64,000 bases of DNA from JACVRW01 sp963803085 (GCA_963803085.1 CAWDLE010000002.1:1-64000); one strand, 5' to 3'; positions 23,392-32,555 are shown, counted from the stretch's first letter. Notes: a model not told the origin generated them from the sequence alone. Numbers and translations: made by a program.

Positions 23392-25712
23392 CGCCCCGCC
23401 CCGAATGGCGATGCGCCGGTTGCCGGCGCCCTCAGCAGATGCGGCTCGACATGCTTCCTCGTGTTGTTGGTCTCGTTGGACTCCGGGACCACGTTGGTGA
23501 GTCCGCCACGGTGGTCCAGAATGCCGTCACACCCGCCGCTGTTGTAGGCCACGGCCGCCGACGCGCCCGCGCGCCAATCCGGCGAACTGCACCGAATCCC
23601 GGACCGTCGACCCTTCGTACACGGTGAGTGAACGGCCCAGCGGCGGCGGTGCCCTGGTTCTTGACCGTGACCTCGTTGCTGAGCAGCTCGGTGACGATGA
23701 GATCCGCGTCGCCCGACGGGCCCGGCGGCGGGCGGCGGGGGTGGCTCGTTCTTGGGCGGCGGAGGCGGCGGTGGTGGGTCCACGTCGAACGAGCTGATCC
23801 GGTAGGTGACCCTCGCCTTGTCGCCGTTGTCCATCGAGAGCCGGCCTCTCAGCCGCGCGGCACCGGTAACCGTCTGCCGGACCGTCGTGCCGAGCCGGAA
23901 CGCGATCGGCAGCGAGGTGTTGCGGTCGAAGATGTTGATGTCGCCCGTGTCCTGCGGGCCGAAGTCGTCCTCACGCAACTGGAGCCAGACCGGGATCACG
24001 TCTCCCGTCCGGTGGTCCCTGGTCAGGTTGGGCGCCGTCCACACGCGCTTCGAGTCCTCGAGCCAACGGTCAATGCTCCGGTTGCGCATGAACGTCCGGC
24101 CGTTGACGACCAGCGTCACACCATGCAGGTACCACCCGCCGGCGATGCCGTCCCTGCTCTTCTCGATCGAGACGCGGCTGATGTCCCCGATCGTCAGGCC
24201 GTTGCGAGTGGCATCTCCGAGCGCCACTGCGTAGGTGTCGTCGTCGCGACGCTCGAAGTCGTCGTAGAGGCGCTTGTCGAGCGAGAAGCGGTGGCGCCCG
24301 ATGTTCAGGTAGACGTCGTCGTCCGTGCCGGCTCCGCTCTTGTTGCCGGTCTCGATGCGAACGGTCATCGACTCCACCGGCGTGCTCTCGCGCTGGAAGG
24401 TCGGCACGGAGCGGATCCACGTGAACGGCGCGTAGGAACCGCCGAAGCTGAACGAGTCCTCGCCGTTTATGACCGTCGACGTGTACGGCTGCCCGTCCAT
24501 GCGGGCATTGGCGTAGATGTCGGCCGAGCCGGGAATGTCGCCCAGGTCGATGCCCCTGTAGTTGAGGACCTCGAGCTTCACGAAGCGTGTGAACACCTGA
24601 TCGGTCCGGCTCGAGGGCAGGTCCGGCATGCTGATCGGCTCGGTCGGATAGTCCCGGAATGCCGGGATGTACTGGTTGAAGGCCCTCCGGTAGACGGTCG
24701 GCCCGATGTCGTGGAAGTCGCCGAGCGCCAGGCGCAGGCTCGTGACGCTGCCCGCGTTCCCGCTCCGGTCCCCGCACTTGAACGGGAGGCACGGCTCGCC
24801 GGCGCCCTGCCAGTGCCCGCTGAAAATCGAGATCTCCTCGGCGCCGGTCACGTCGTGCCGGAGCCCGGGCGTGTTCGGCAGCGACTGCGCGCGCTTCCAG
24901 AGGGGCTCGTTGCCGAGCCAGGTTCGCACCGCGCGGATCCACTGCCGCGTGGCGAAGTACGCGGTCACGTAGGCCTCTTGGTACTTCGGGCGGCCGTTCC
25001 AGTCCTTGTTGAGCCCCTCCTTGAGGTTCCTGTTCTTGTTCGACTGCCAGTGGCCGTGCCCGCGCGGGATGCCCTTCACCCCCGTGTAGACCGCGCGATT
25101 GCCGGTCAGCTGCGTACGGACCTCCGGGGGCACGTCGAACCACGTCGGCGTCTCGCCATAGCCAAGCGAGGCCACCCCGGGACCGCCGCGCCCGTCCTCC
25201 GGGGCCCGATCTTCGACCCAGTTGCTGTGCGCGTAGAAGTCCTGCACCGAGTGCAGCGAGATTCCGAGCACCGCCATCACTTGGTAGGGGTTGTTCTGGC
25301 GTCCCGCGTACTGGACCCACTTCCGCGTGAGGAACATCAGCCGCTGCCACTCCTTGTCGACGCCGGCGGTGCTCGACAGGTCGGGCATCGGGACCTGGCG
25401 CTTCTCGGCGTCGAAGTGCATTCGACGCGCTCCCTCAACCCACTGGTGGAGCCAGTTCTCGTGGTTGAGCTTGAACCGGAGGAAGCCGACGAGGGCGTTG
25501 GCGTGCCCCGAGTACGGGTTGTCGTCGGGGTTCGTGTAGTAGTCGACGAACCAGTTGTTGACCATGCCGACGTTCGCGCCGGCCGCCCCGAACCCCTCGG
25601 CGGTGAGCGCGTCGCGGGTCATGTCGGCGTGCGGACCGGTGTCGAAGGCCTGCGCCGACGCCGGGGCAAGGCAGAGCCCAATCGCGAAGCCGAGCGCAAT
25701 CGTCCGACGCAT
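23364..25712 (-). CDS. secreted zinc-phospholipase/HetC-like protein with PLAT and CARDB domains
   Basis: A large exported protein of about 780 residues from ATG 25712, with a signal peptide ending AQA. The N-terminal 300 residues match zinc-dependent phospholipase C/HetC folds: FDTGPHADMTRDAL at the mature start, and LGISLHSVQDFYAHSNWVED with metal-ligand histidines. A PLAT/LH2 domain follows at about 450-560 (VRIETGNKSGAGTDDDVYLN, YDDFERRDDDTYAV, GGWYLHGVTLVVNG). Then come a second beta domain, a proline linker and a CARDB-like end (DLIVTELLSNEVTVKNQGTA...VVPESNETNN). The CARDB part is split by about three frame changes at 23.56-23.74 kb, probably sequencing indels. The PLC plus PLAT layout recalls clostridial alpha-toxin. 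Confidence 0.75.
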   Translation of the reverse strand: MRRTIALGFAIGLCLAPASAQAFDTGPHADMTRDALTAEGFGAAGANVGMVNNWFVDYYTNPDDNPYSGHANALVGFLRFKLNHENWLHQWVEGARRMHFDAEKRQVPMPDLSSTAGVDKEWQRLMFLTRKWVQYAGRQNNPYQVMAVLGISLHSVQDFYAHSNWVEDRAPEDGRGGPGVASLGYGETPTWFDVPPEVRTQLTGNRAVYTGVKGIPRGHGHWQSNKNRNLKEGLNKDWNGRPKYQEAYVTAYFATRQWIRAVRTWLGNEPLWKRAQSLPNTPGLRHDVTGAEEISIFSGHWQGAGEPCLPFKCGDRSGNAGSVTSLRLALGDFHDIGPTVYRRAFNQYIPAFRDYPTEPISMPDLPSSRTDQVFTRFVKLEVLNYRGIDLGDIPGSADIYANARMDGQPYTSTVINGEDSFSFGGSYAPFTWIRSVPTFQRESTPVESMTVRIETGNKSGAGTDDDVYLNIGRHRFSLDKRLYDDFERRDDDTYAVALGDATRNGLTIGDISRVSIEKSRDGIAGGWYLHGVTLVVNGRTFMRNRSIDRWLEDSKRVWTAPNLTRDHRTGDVIPVWLQLREDDFGPQDTGDINIFDRNTSLPIAFRLGTTVRQTVTGAARLRGRLSMDNGDKARVTYRISSFDVDPPPPPPPPKNEPPPPPAAGPVGRRGSHRHRAAQQRGHGQEPGHRRRWAVHSPCTKGRRSGIRCSSPDWRAGASAAVAYNSGGCDGILDHRGGLTNVVPESNETNNTRKHVEPHLLRAPATGASPFGAGRYLAVAKLG

Positions 25713-25783
25713 GGCAGCGACCCTCTCAGTTCCGGCAGACAGATCAACCACCTGGCCGGCTCGCGGGCGCCTCGAACTTGGGG

Positions 25784-25815
25784 TTGACTTTTCCGCTGGT
25801 GTTTGGTCATATGAC
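25784..25815 (+). promoter_or_regulatory. promoter with embedded TetR-like palindrome
   Basis: TTGACT (25784-25789) is followed after 17 bases by TCATAT (25807-25812), which fits a sigma-70-type promoter for the selenium-binding-protein operon. The perfect palindrome GTCATATGAC (25806-25815) overlaps the -10 element and is a natural target for the TetR protein encoded third in the operon. Confidence 0.55.
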
Positions 25816-25866
25816 TAATACATACGACTTAGACGATCATTCTGACCCCGGGAAAGGACTCGTCCA

Positions 25867-27213
25867 ATGGCCGAAGCAGACAAGCCCCGCTCCTTCCACG
25901 CCTCGCCCACGGAAGCGACCCAGGCGCCTCCCGAGAGCCTCCTCTACCTCGCCTGCCTCCATGAGGGCACGGGCGTGGACAAGCCCGACTTCATCGCCGT
26001 GGTGGACGCCGATCCCGACTCGGATACCTACGGCGAGATCGTCCACGAGACGCCAATGCCTGGCTCAGGGGACGAGCTCCACCACTTCGGCTGGAACCGC
26101 TGCAGCTCGGCCTGCCACGGACCGGATCGCTCTCACCTGATCGTGCCCGGCTTCCGTTCCTCGCGCCTTCACATCGTGAACGTGGACGACGACCCGCGCC
26201 GCCCGTTCGTGGAGAAGGTGATCGAACCGGCGGAGCTTGCCGAGAAGACCGGCTACAGCCGCCCCCACACCGTCCACTGCATGCCGGGCGACAACGTGGT
26301 GATCAGCATGCTCGGCGATCGCGAGGGCGGCGGCGCGGGCGGATTCGCCTGCCTCGACGCGCGCACGTTCGAGGTCAAGGGCCGTTGGGAGAACGGCGGC
26401 GAGACGCCCGAGTTGAATTACGACTTCTGGTACCAGCCGCGCAAGAACGTGCTGATCTCGTCTGAGTTCGGCGAGCCCAACGCGTACGAGTCCGGCTTCG
26501 ACATCGAGGACGTCGCCAACGGCCGTTACGGGCGGCGGCTCCACTTCTGGGACCTGGAGGAGCGCCGGCTCGAGCAGACCGTCGACCTGGGCGACGCGGG
26601 CCTCATCCCGCTCGAGGTGCGCTGGCTGCACAACCCCGAGGCCGAGGAGGGCTTCGTGGGGGCGGCGCTCGCGAGCAACATGTTCCACTTCTCGCGCTCC
26701 AACGGCGGCTACGCGGCCAAGCCGATCATCGACGTCGAGAACGAGGAGCTCGATGGCTGGCCGCTCCCCGGCGGTGTGCCGGGGCTCATCACGGACCTGG
26801 TCCTCTCGATGGACGACCGCTTCCTCTACTTCTCGAACTGGCTCCATGGCGACCTGCGCCAGTACGACGTCTCGGACCCCGCCAACCCAAAGCTGACCGG
26901 CCAGCTCTGGCTCGGCGGCCTGCTCGGCAAGGAGAGCGACGCGGGACGGGAGCTGAACGGCGGGCCCCAGATGATCCAGCTCTCGCTGGACGGCCGGCGG
27001 CTGTACGTGACGAACTCGCTCTACTCGACCTGGGACAACCAGTTCTACCCGGAGCTGCGCTCGTGGCTCCTCAAGGTGGACTGCGACCCGGACGGCGGGA
27101 TGAAGGTGGACCCGGACTTCTTCGTGGACTTCCACGACCGGCCCGACGGTCCCGCGCGGGCGCACGAGGTGCGACTCGAGGGCGGCGACTGCACGACGGA
27201 GATCTTCCAGTGA
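25867..27213 (+). CDS. selenium-binding protein / methanethiol oxidase family
   Basis: A 448-residue beta-propeller protein of the SBP56 family. Members studied so far are copper-dependent methanethiol oxidases that convert methanethiol to formaldehyde, hydrogen sulfide and hydrogen peroxide. Landmarks are LLYLACLHEG, DELHHFGWNRCSSACHG with the conserved cysteine pair, YSRPHTVHCMPG, LNYDFWYQPRKNVLISSEFG, and the end RAHEVRLEGGDCTTEIF. Start ATG 25867 follows GGAAAGG. It is the first gene of a four-gene operon (small membrane protein, TetR, fused hydrolase-glycosyltransferase) joined by stop/start overlaps. Confidence 0.9.
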   Translation: MAEADKPRSFHASPTEATQAPPESLLYLACLHEGTGVDKPDFIAVVDADPDSDTYGEIVHETPMPGSGDELHHFGWNRCSSACHGPDRSHLIVPGFRSSRLHIVNVDDDPRRPFVEKVIEPAELAEKTGYSRPHTVHCMPGDNVVISMLGDREGGGAGGFACLDARTFEVKGRWENGGETPELNYDFWYQPRKNVLISSEFGEPNAYESGFDIEDVANGRYGRRLHFWDLEERRLEQTVDLGDAGLIPLEVRWLHNPEAEEGFVGAALASNMFHFSRSNGGYAAKPIIDVENEELDGWPLPGGVPGLITDLVLSMDDRFLYFSNWLHGDLRQYDVSDPANPKLTGQLWLGGLLGKESDAGRELNGGPQMIQLSLDGRRLYVTNSLYSTWDNQFYPELRSWLLKVDCDPDGGMKVDPDFFVDFHDRPDGPARAHEVRLEGGDCTTEIFQ

Positions 27214-27347
27214 TCCCGATCGCGCACCATGCCGGCGAGCACCTCATCCTGAGCGCGGCGCTCGGCACGGGGCTATCGGGTTCGCTGCTCTTCGTCCGCG
27301 CCGGGTTCGTGCAGCTCGCGCGTCGGCGGGGGTGGAGACGCCGTTGA
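27210..27347 (+). CDS. 45-residue single-pass membrane protein
   Basis: GTG 27210 overlaps the SBP56 stop (GTGA). The peptide reads VIPIAHHAGEHLILSAALGT, then a hydrophobic stretch GLSGSLLFVRAGFVQLA and a basic tail RRRGWRRR. The end overlaps the TetR start by 16 bases, so it is translationally embedded in the operon. The amphipathic start with three histidines may be functional. Short genes of this kind often sit behind SBP56 genes, but no function is known to me. Confidence 0.6.
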   Translation: MIPIAHHAGEHLILSAALGTGLSGSLLFVRAGFVQLARRRGWRRR

Positions 27348-27952
27348 GAGCGGCGTCTCAACCTTCGTCGAGGGCGGAAAACGAGGATGCCTTCCTGGAC
27401 GCCGCGGAGCGGCTGCTCATCGGGGTCGGGTACTCGGGGATCACGACCCGGCGCCTGGCCGAGGAGGCCGGCGCCAATCATGGCCTCGTGCACTACTACT
27501 TCGGCTCGATGGAGAACCTCTTCGTGCGCGTGCTCGAACGGTTCACCGAGCGGCTCGTGGCCAGGCAGCGCGCGATGTACGCCCGCACCGACATCTCCGG
27601 CGCCGAGAAGTGGAAGGCGGCGATGAGCTTCCTCGAGGCCGACCTCGCGGCCGGCTATCCCAAGATCTGGCTCGAGCTTCAGGCGCTGGGCTGGAACCGG
27701 CCGGACATCGCCGAGCGCGTCGCCAAGGTGAACGGCGAGTGGCGGGAGGTGCTCACCGACGCCTTCGACGGGATGATGGACGAGTACGCGCTCGACCGTG
27801 AGCGCTTCCCGCTCGCGGCGGTGGTGAGCCTCGTGATGACGTTCAACGAGGGGATCATGGTCGAGCGCCTGTCCGGGATCTCAACCGGCCACGTGGAGCT
27901 GATGGACATGGTCGGCCGCTGGCTCGAATCGCTCGAGGAGGCGAAACGGTGA
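27332..27952 (+). CDS. TetR-family regulator
   Basis: A 206-residue TetR repressor from GTG 27332. The HTH reads AFLDAAERLLIGVGYSGITT, then RRLAEEAGANHGLVHYYFGS, and the rest is an all-helical ligand-binding domain (TetR_C-like). It is third in the SBP56 operon and is translationally coupled to the fused enzyme gene. A palindromic site lies in the operon promoter at 25806, suggesting autoregulation of the operon in response to an unknown ligand. Confidence 0.85.
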   Translation: METPLRAASQPSSRAENEDAFLDAAERLLIGVGYSGITTRRLAEEAGANHGLVHYYFGSMENLFVRVLERFTERLVARQRAMYARTDISGAEKWKAAMSFLEADLAAGYPKIWLELQALGWNRPDIAERVAKVNGEWREVLTDAFDGMMDEYALDRERFPLAAVVSLVMTFNEGIMVERLSGISTGHVELMDMVGRWLESLEEAKR

Positions 27953-30078
27953 TGACAACCACGGAAGCGCACACCCGTCAGCCGATGCGAGCAGAGCAGA
28001 CGCGCGCCCGCTACCCCGACGAGTCGGGCTACGTCGAGCGCGACGGCGTGAAGCTCTACTGGGAGGTCTACGGCTCGGGGGAGCAGACCGTGTTCCTCCT
28101 GCCGACCTGGTCGATCATCCACTCGCGCCACTGGAAGATGCAGATCCCCTACCTGGCCCGGCACTGCCGCGTGCTGACGTTCGACGGGCGCGGCAACGGC
28201 CGTTCCGACCGCCCCGAGAGCGGCTACTCGGAGCGCGAGTTCGCCGCCGACGCGCTCGCCGTGATGGACGCCACGGAGACAGAGCGGGCGGCGCTCGTAT
28301 CGCTCTCGCTCGGTGCGCAGCGCGCGCTGCTCCTGGCGGCCGAGCAGCCGGAACGGATCGAGGGCGCAGTCTTCATTGGCCCATCCGTGCCGCTCGGCGA
28401 GCGGCCTGAGGCCAGGGCGATCGTCGGGGCGTGGGACAAGGAGCTCGACAGCGACGAGGGCTGGGCCAAGTACAACCGCTACTACTGGCTGAAGGACCAC
28501 AAGAGCTTCCTCGAGTTCTTCTTCTCCCAGATGTTCAACGAGCCGCACTCGACGAAGCCGATCGAGGACTGCGTCGGCTGGGGTCTCGAGACGAGCGCGG
28601 AGACGCTCGTGGCCACGGAGGCGTTCGGCAAGGACCTCGACGCGGAGACCACACGCGAGCTGGCCGGCCGCCTTCGCTGCCCGGTCCTGGTGATACAGGG
28701 CTCGCAAGACGCGATCACCGGCCCCGACCGCGGCGTCGCGCTCGCGGAGGCCACGGGCGGCGACCTGGTCATGCTCGAGGGCTCCGGCCACGGCCCGCAC
28801 GTGCGCGACCCGGTCAAGGTCAACCTGCTCCTGCGCGAGTTCCTCGCCCCCGCGCGTCCGCCCGCGCGCTGGGTGCGCGGGAAGTCGCGCCGCAAGCGGG
28901 CGCTCTACATCTCATCCCCGATCGGGCTCGGGCACGCGCGGCGCGACGTGGCGATAGCGGAGGAGCTGCGGACCCTGCACCCTGACCTCGAGATCGACTG
29001 GCTCGCCCAGGACCCCGTCACGCGCGTGCTGGAGGCGAGCGGCGAGCGCATCCATCCGGCGAGCAGGCACCTGGCGAACGAGTCCGGCCACATCGAGAGC
29101 GAATCCGCCGAGCACGATCTGCACTGCTTCCAGGCGGTCCGGCGGATGGACGAGATCCTGCTTGCGAACTACATGGTCTTCGACGACCTCGTCCGCGATG
29201 AGCACTACGACCTCTGGATCGGCGACGAGGCGTGGGAGCTCGACTACTACCTGCACGAGAACCCCGAGCAGAAGCGCGCCGCCTACGTGTGGCTCACCGA
29301 CTTCGTCGGCTGGCTGCCGATGGACGACGGCGGCGAGCACGAGTCGTTCCTCACCGCCGACTACAACGCAGAGATGATCGAGCACATCGCGCGCTTCCCG
29401 CGCCTGCGCGACCGCGCGGTGTTCGTCGGCAATGCCGACGACATCGTCCCGGAGGACTTCGGCCCCGACCTGCCACCGATCCGCGAGTGGACCGAGGAGC
29501 ACTACGACTTCGCCGGCTACGTAACCGGCTTCGACCCGAGCCGGCTGGGCGATCGCGGGGCGCTGGGCTACCGCGACGACGAGCGCGTCTGCATCGTCAC
29601 CGTAGGCGGCTCGGGCGTGGGAGCGCACCTCCTCAGGCGTGTGATCGACGCGTTCCCCGAGGCGAGGGAGCGCGTGCCGGACCTGCGGATGGTCGTGGTG
29701 GCAGGTCCCCGGATCGATCCGGACAGCCTGCCGCGGCACGACGGCCTCGAGGTCCGCCCATACGTCCACGACCTGTACCGCCACCTCGCGGCGTGCGACC
29801 TCGCCATCGTCCAGGGCGGGCTCACGACCTCGATGGAGCTGACCGCGAGCCGGCGGCCGTTCCTCTACTTCCCGCTACGCCACCACTTCGAGCAGAACTT
29901 CCACGTGCGCCACCGGCTGGAGCGCTACGGGGCCGGGCGCCGCATGGACTTCGACAGCGACGGCCCAGCCGAGATCGCTGCGGCGATCGCCAAGGAGATC
30001 GGGCGCGATGTGGACTACCGGCCGGTCGAGACGAACGGCGCGGCGCGAGCGGCGGCGCTGATCGCCGAACTGCTCTGA
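27952..30078 (+). CDS. alpha/beta-hydrolase fused to GT-B glycosyltransferase
   Basis: A 708-residue two-domain protein. Residues about 25-300 form an alpha/beta hydrolase: TFDGRGNGRSDRP, nucleophile elbow VSLSLGAQ (Ser in S-L-S-L-G), acid in IQGSQDAITGP, and His in LEGSGHGPHV. Residues about 315-705 form a MurG/UGT-like GT-B fold: RALYISSPIGLGHARRDVAI at the acceptor side, then VTVGGSGVGAHLLRRVIDAF and VQGGLTTSMELTASRRPFLY at the donor side. ATG 27952 overlaps the TetR stop; GTG 27949 is an alternative. A hydrolase tethered to a glycosyltransferase suggests one enzyme that trims and re-glycosylates a lipid or natural product; the substrate is unknown. Confidence 0.85.
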   Translation: MTTTEAHTRQPMRAEQTRARYPDESGYVERDGVKLYWEVYGSGEQTVFLLPTWSIIHSRHWKMQIPYLARHCRVLTFDGRGNGRSDRPESGYSEREFAADALAVMDATETERAALVSLSLGAQRALLLAAEQPERIEGAVFIGPSVPLGERPEARAIVGAWDKELDSDEGWAKYNRYYWLKDHKSFLEFFFSQMFNEPHSTKPIEDCVGWGLETSAETLVATEAFGKDLDAETTRELAGRLRCPVLVIQGSQDAITGPDRGVALAEATGGDLVMLEGSGHGPHVRDPVKVNLLLREFLAPARPPARWVRGKSRRKRALYISSPIGLGHARRDVAIAEELRTLHPDLEIDWLAQDPVTRVLEASGERIHPASRHLANESGHIESESAEHDLHCFQAVRRMDEILLANYMVFDDLVRDEHYDLWIGDEAWELDYYLHENPEQKRAAYVWLTDFVGWLPMDDGGEHESFLTADYNAEMIEHIARFPRLRDRAVFVGNADDIVPEDFGPDLPPIREWTEEHYDFAGYVTGFDPSRLGDRGALGYRDDERVCIVTVGGSGVGAHLLRRVIDAFPEARERVPDLRMVVVAGPRIDPDSLPRHDGLEVRPYVHDLYRHLAACDLAIVQGGLTTSMELTASRRPFLYFPLRHHFEQNFHVRHRLERYGAGRRMDFDSDGPAEIAAAIAKEIGRDVDYRPVETNGAARAAALIAELL

Positions 30079-30084
30079 CGAGCG

Positions 30085-30480
30085 CTAACCCGAGCTCTCG
30101 GTGAGCGCCATGATGTTGCCGTCCGGATCCTTGATCCAGGCCGCCCTGAAGCGGCCCGCATCGAAGACGCCGCGCTCGTCGGTCTTCAGCCCGGGCTGGT
30201 CGTACCGCTCGAACTCGACCCCGCGCGATGCCAGCTCGTCCATCGTCTGGTCGAGGTCGTCGACGAGCCAGCCGGCCACCGTTCCCTCCGACATGCCCGC
30301 GTGGGCCGGCGACAGGTAGACGAAGATCCGGGTTCCGTCCGCGCACGGATAGTGCACGCCCTGGTCCTCGTCCGCCTCCTCGCGCGGCACAAGCCCGAGC
30401 TGCTGCTCGTAGAACTGCCTTGCCCGGTCGAGGTCGGATACCGCCAGCAGTGTCTCGACGCTCCCGTCACTCAGTCCCAT
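30085..30480 (-). CDS. VOC (glyoxalase-fold) protein
   Basis: A 131-residue VOC protein: VETLLAVSDLDRARQFYEQQ, then a central IFVYLSPAHAG strand, and the C-terminal RFRAAWIKDPDGNIMALTES with the conserved DPDGN turn. Single domain, probably a dimer. It lies 29 bp behind the HxlR gene on the same strand and could be co-transcribed with it. The reaction is unknown. Confidence 0.8.
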   Translation of the reverse strand: MGLSDGSVETLLAVSDLDRARQFYEQQLGLVPREEADEDQGVHYPCADGTRIFVYLSPAHAGMSEGTVAGWLVDDLDQTMDELASRGVEFERYDQPGLKTDERGVFDAGRFRAAWIKDPDGNIMALTESSG

Positions 30481-30509
30481 CGGAATCTCCCTTGGTCAAC
30501 GGTGCCGGC

Positions 30510-30872
30510 TCAGGCGCGCTCTTCGGGCAGATGCTCCTGCGCCCAGAGCGAGATCTCGGCGAGCGCCGGTATGAGCGCGTTGCCTCGATCGGTGAGGGCG
30601 TAGGACACCGCCAGCGGCGGGCCCTCGTCGACGGTCCTTGCAATCAGCCCCGCCTCGGCGAGGTCGGACAGGCGGTCGGACAGGACCGAGTCCGAGATCC
30701 CCCCGATCGCCCGCGAGAGCTCGCGGAATCCCGCCGGCCCTTCGCGGAGGTTGCCGAGGACCACGCCGTTCCAGCGCTTGCCGAGGAACTCGAACGCGCG
30801 TGCCAGCGCGGCGTCGCCGCGGACGCACTCCTCGCTCGCGACTTCGGGGCTCGGCTTGGGGGTCGTGGCCAC
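30510..30872 (-). CDS. HxlR-family regulator
   Basis: A 120-residue winged-helix protein of the HxlR/DUF24 group: ALARAFEFLGKRWNGVVLGN, GFRELSRAIGGISDSVLSDR and the C-terminal wing VSYALTDRGNALIPAL. Members typically repress a divergent oxidoreductase and respond to electrophiles or redox change through an N-terminal Cys; here CVRGD supplies a cysteine. The divergent FAD oxidoreductase at 30966 is the probable target. The gap has repeated CTAGT/GCTAG half-sites at about 30880-30915. Confidence 0.85.
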   Translation of the reverse strand: MATTPKPSPEVASEECVRGDAALARAFEFLGKRWNGVVLGNLREGPAGFRELSRAIGGISDSVLSDRLSDLAEAGLIARTVDEGPPLAVSYALTDRGNALIPALAEISLWAQEHLPEERA

Positions 30873-30965
30873 ACCCGAATGCTAGCGTCTCGCTGGTTGC
30901 TAGTCTTTTCCTAGTCGCTTGTATTCGCGATGTCAATACTTGAATCCGAGCAAGGAGCCCGCCCA

Positions 30966-32078
30966 ATGACCGCAGCCTCGACAGACCTCCCCTCCGTCGT
31001 CGTCCTCGGCGGCGGATACGGCGGCATCAACGCCGCCAAGGCGCTCGACGACGTCGCGGACGTGACGCTCGTGGACCCCACCGAGGCGTTCGTTCACAAC
31101 GTCGCCGCGTGGCGAGCCCTCGTCGAGCCCGAGTGGCTCGATCGCATCTTCCTGCCGTACGAGCACCTGCTCGCGAACGGACGCTTCGTCCGTGATCGCG
31201 CGGTTGGGGTCGACGGGCGCCGCGTGACGCTGGCCTCGGGCGACGTGCTCGAGCCGGACTACCTCGTGCTCGCCACAGGCTCGTCCTATCCGTTCCCGGC
31301 CAAGACCGAGGAGCCAGACGTCGAGACGGCCCGGTCGCGCTTCCGCGCGGCGCACGAGGCGCTGCTGGCCGCCGACCGCGCGCTGATCATCGGCGCCGGA
31401 CCCGCCGGCCTCGAACTCTCCGGGGAGATCAAGGCGTTCTATCCCGACAAGCACGTGACGCTGGCCGACGTGTCCGAGGACATCCTCACCGGCCCCTACG
31501 ACAAGCCGCTGCGCGACGAGCTGCGCCGCCAGCTCGACGGGCTAGGCATCGAGCTGCGCCTCGGCAGTGCGCTGACCGAGCTGCCGAGCGCTCCGCCGGC
31601 CACGCTCGCCCCGATCCGCATCGGGACCGAGGACGGCGGCGAGCTCGTGGCAGACATCTGGTTCCGCGCCTTCGGCGTGCGGCCACACAGCGAGTACCTC
31701 GGAGGCGGATCGCTTGAGGAGCGGCGCGACGAGCGCGGCTACCTCCGCGTGGACGAGCACCTGCGCGTGCTGGGCGAGACCAACGTCTTCGCCGTCGGCG
31801 ACGTCTCTGACGCCGACCGTGACATGGCCGGGATCGCCACCAAGCAGGCCGGCGTGGTCGCGGCCAACGTCGGGGCGCTGATCGCGGGCGAGGGCGAGCT
31901 GACCAGCTGGGAGACGTTCCCGCCGCTGATCGCGATCCCGCTCGGGCCCGAGGGCGGAGCCGGGTTCATCGGCGACGGCGTGGCCGACTCCGCCACGATC
32001 TCCGAGCTGAAGGGTCAGCACATGCTGGTCGACACCTACGCGTCGCTGTTCGACGCGGTGCCGAGCGTGCCAAGGTGA
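30966..32078 (+). CDS. FAD-dependent NAD(P)H oxidoreductase (NDH-2/AIF-like)
   Basis: A 370-residue two-dinucleotide-fold flavoprotein. The FAD motif is SVVVLGGGYGGINAAKALDD, the NAD motif is ALIIGAGPAGLELSGEIKAF, and the C-terminal FAD contact is ETNVFAVGDVSDADRDMAG. The length and motif spacing fit the ferroptosis-suppressor/AMID group that reduces quinones. ATG 30966 was chosen over 30930 because AAGGAG lies nine bases before it. It is divergent from the HxlR regulator; a Usp gene follows 7 bp after its stop and is probably in the same operon. Confidence 0.85.
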   Translation: MTAASTDLPSVVVLGGGYGGINAAKALDDVADVTLVDPTEAFVHNVAAWRALVEPEWLDRIFLPYEHLLANGRFVRDRAVGVDGRRVTLASGDVLEPDYLVLATGSSYPFPAKTEEPDVETARSRFRAAHEALLAADRALIIGAGPAGLELSGEIKAFYPDKHVTLADVSEDILTGPYDKPLRDELRRQLDGLGIELRLGSALTELPSAPPATLAPIRIGTEDGGELVADIWFRAFGVRPHSEYLGGGSLEERRDERGYLRVDEHLRVLGETNVFAVGDVSDADRDMAGIATKQAGVVAANVGALIAGEGELTSWETFPPLIAIPLGPEGGAGFIGDGVADSATISELKGQHMLVDTYASLFDAVPSVPR

Positions 32079-32085
32079 GAGGTGC

Positions 32086-32541
32086 ATGTACGAGCGGCCG
32101 CGCTATCCCCGGATCCTGGTAGCGATCGATGAGACTCCGGCGGCGGCGTTCGCGCTGCGCCACGTGGTCCCATATGCCCTCGACCAGAACTCTCACCTCA
32201 CGGTGGTGAGCGTCGCAGCGAACCCGCCCTCCTTCGCGGCCGCCGCGGGCATCTCGCCGCAACAGCTCGCCGATCAGATCGACCGCGAGGCGGCCACACA
32301 CCTGCGAGAGGTGGCGGCATCGCTTCCCGAAAACCTGTCGGTCACGACGTTGCTTCGCCACGGCGACCCGGCGGAGGAGATCCTCGCGCTCCTGGACGAG
32401 CAGCCGTTCGACCTGCTCTGCCTGGGCGCCCGGGGGCGCGGCCGTGTGACCGGAGCTCTGCTGGGATCGGTCTCCACCGCCGTCCTACACAACAGCCCGG
32501 TTCCTGTGGTCGTGCTCCACCCACCGCCGGCCGAGAGCTAG
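32086..32541 (+). CDS. universal stress protein (UspA family)
   Basis: A 151-residue single UspA domain: RILVAIDETPAAAFALRHVV at the start and the nucleotide-binding tail LGARGRGRVTGALLGSVSTA, with the G-2x-G-9x-G-(S/T) pattern of ATP-binding members. The final strand NSPVPVVVLHP is typical. It follows the oxidoreductase by 7 bp and precedes a GNAT-like gene by 14 bp, so it is the middle of an operon probably linked to redox or starvation stress. Confidence 0.85.
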   Translation: MYERPRYPRILVAIDETPAAAFALRHVVPYALDQNSHLTVVSVAANPPSFAAAAGISPQQLADQIDREAATHLREVAASLPENLSVTTLLRHGDPAEEILALLDEQPFDLLCLGARGRGRVTGALLGSVSTAVLHNSPVPVVVLHPPPAES

Positions 32542-32555
32542 CCTCCCGACCCCCG

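Noticed and set aside
23628..25787. 719-residue open frame on the plus strand
   Set aside because: Exact antisense of the phospholipase-like gene; composition is the mirror of a GC-rich real gene and shows no domain motifs.
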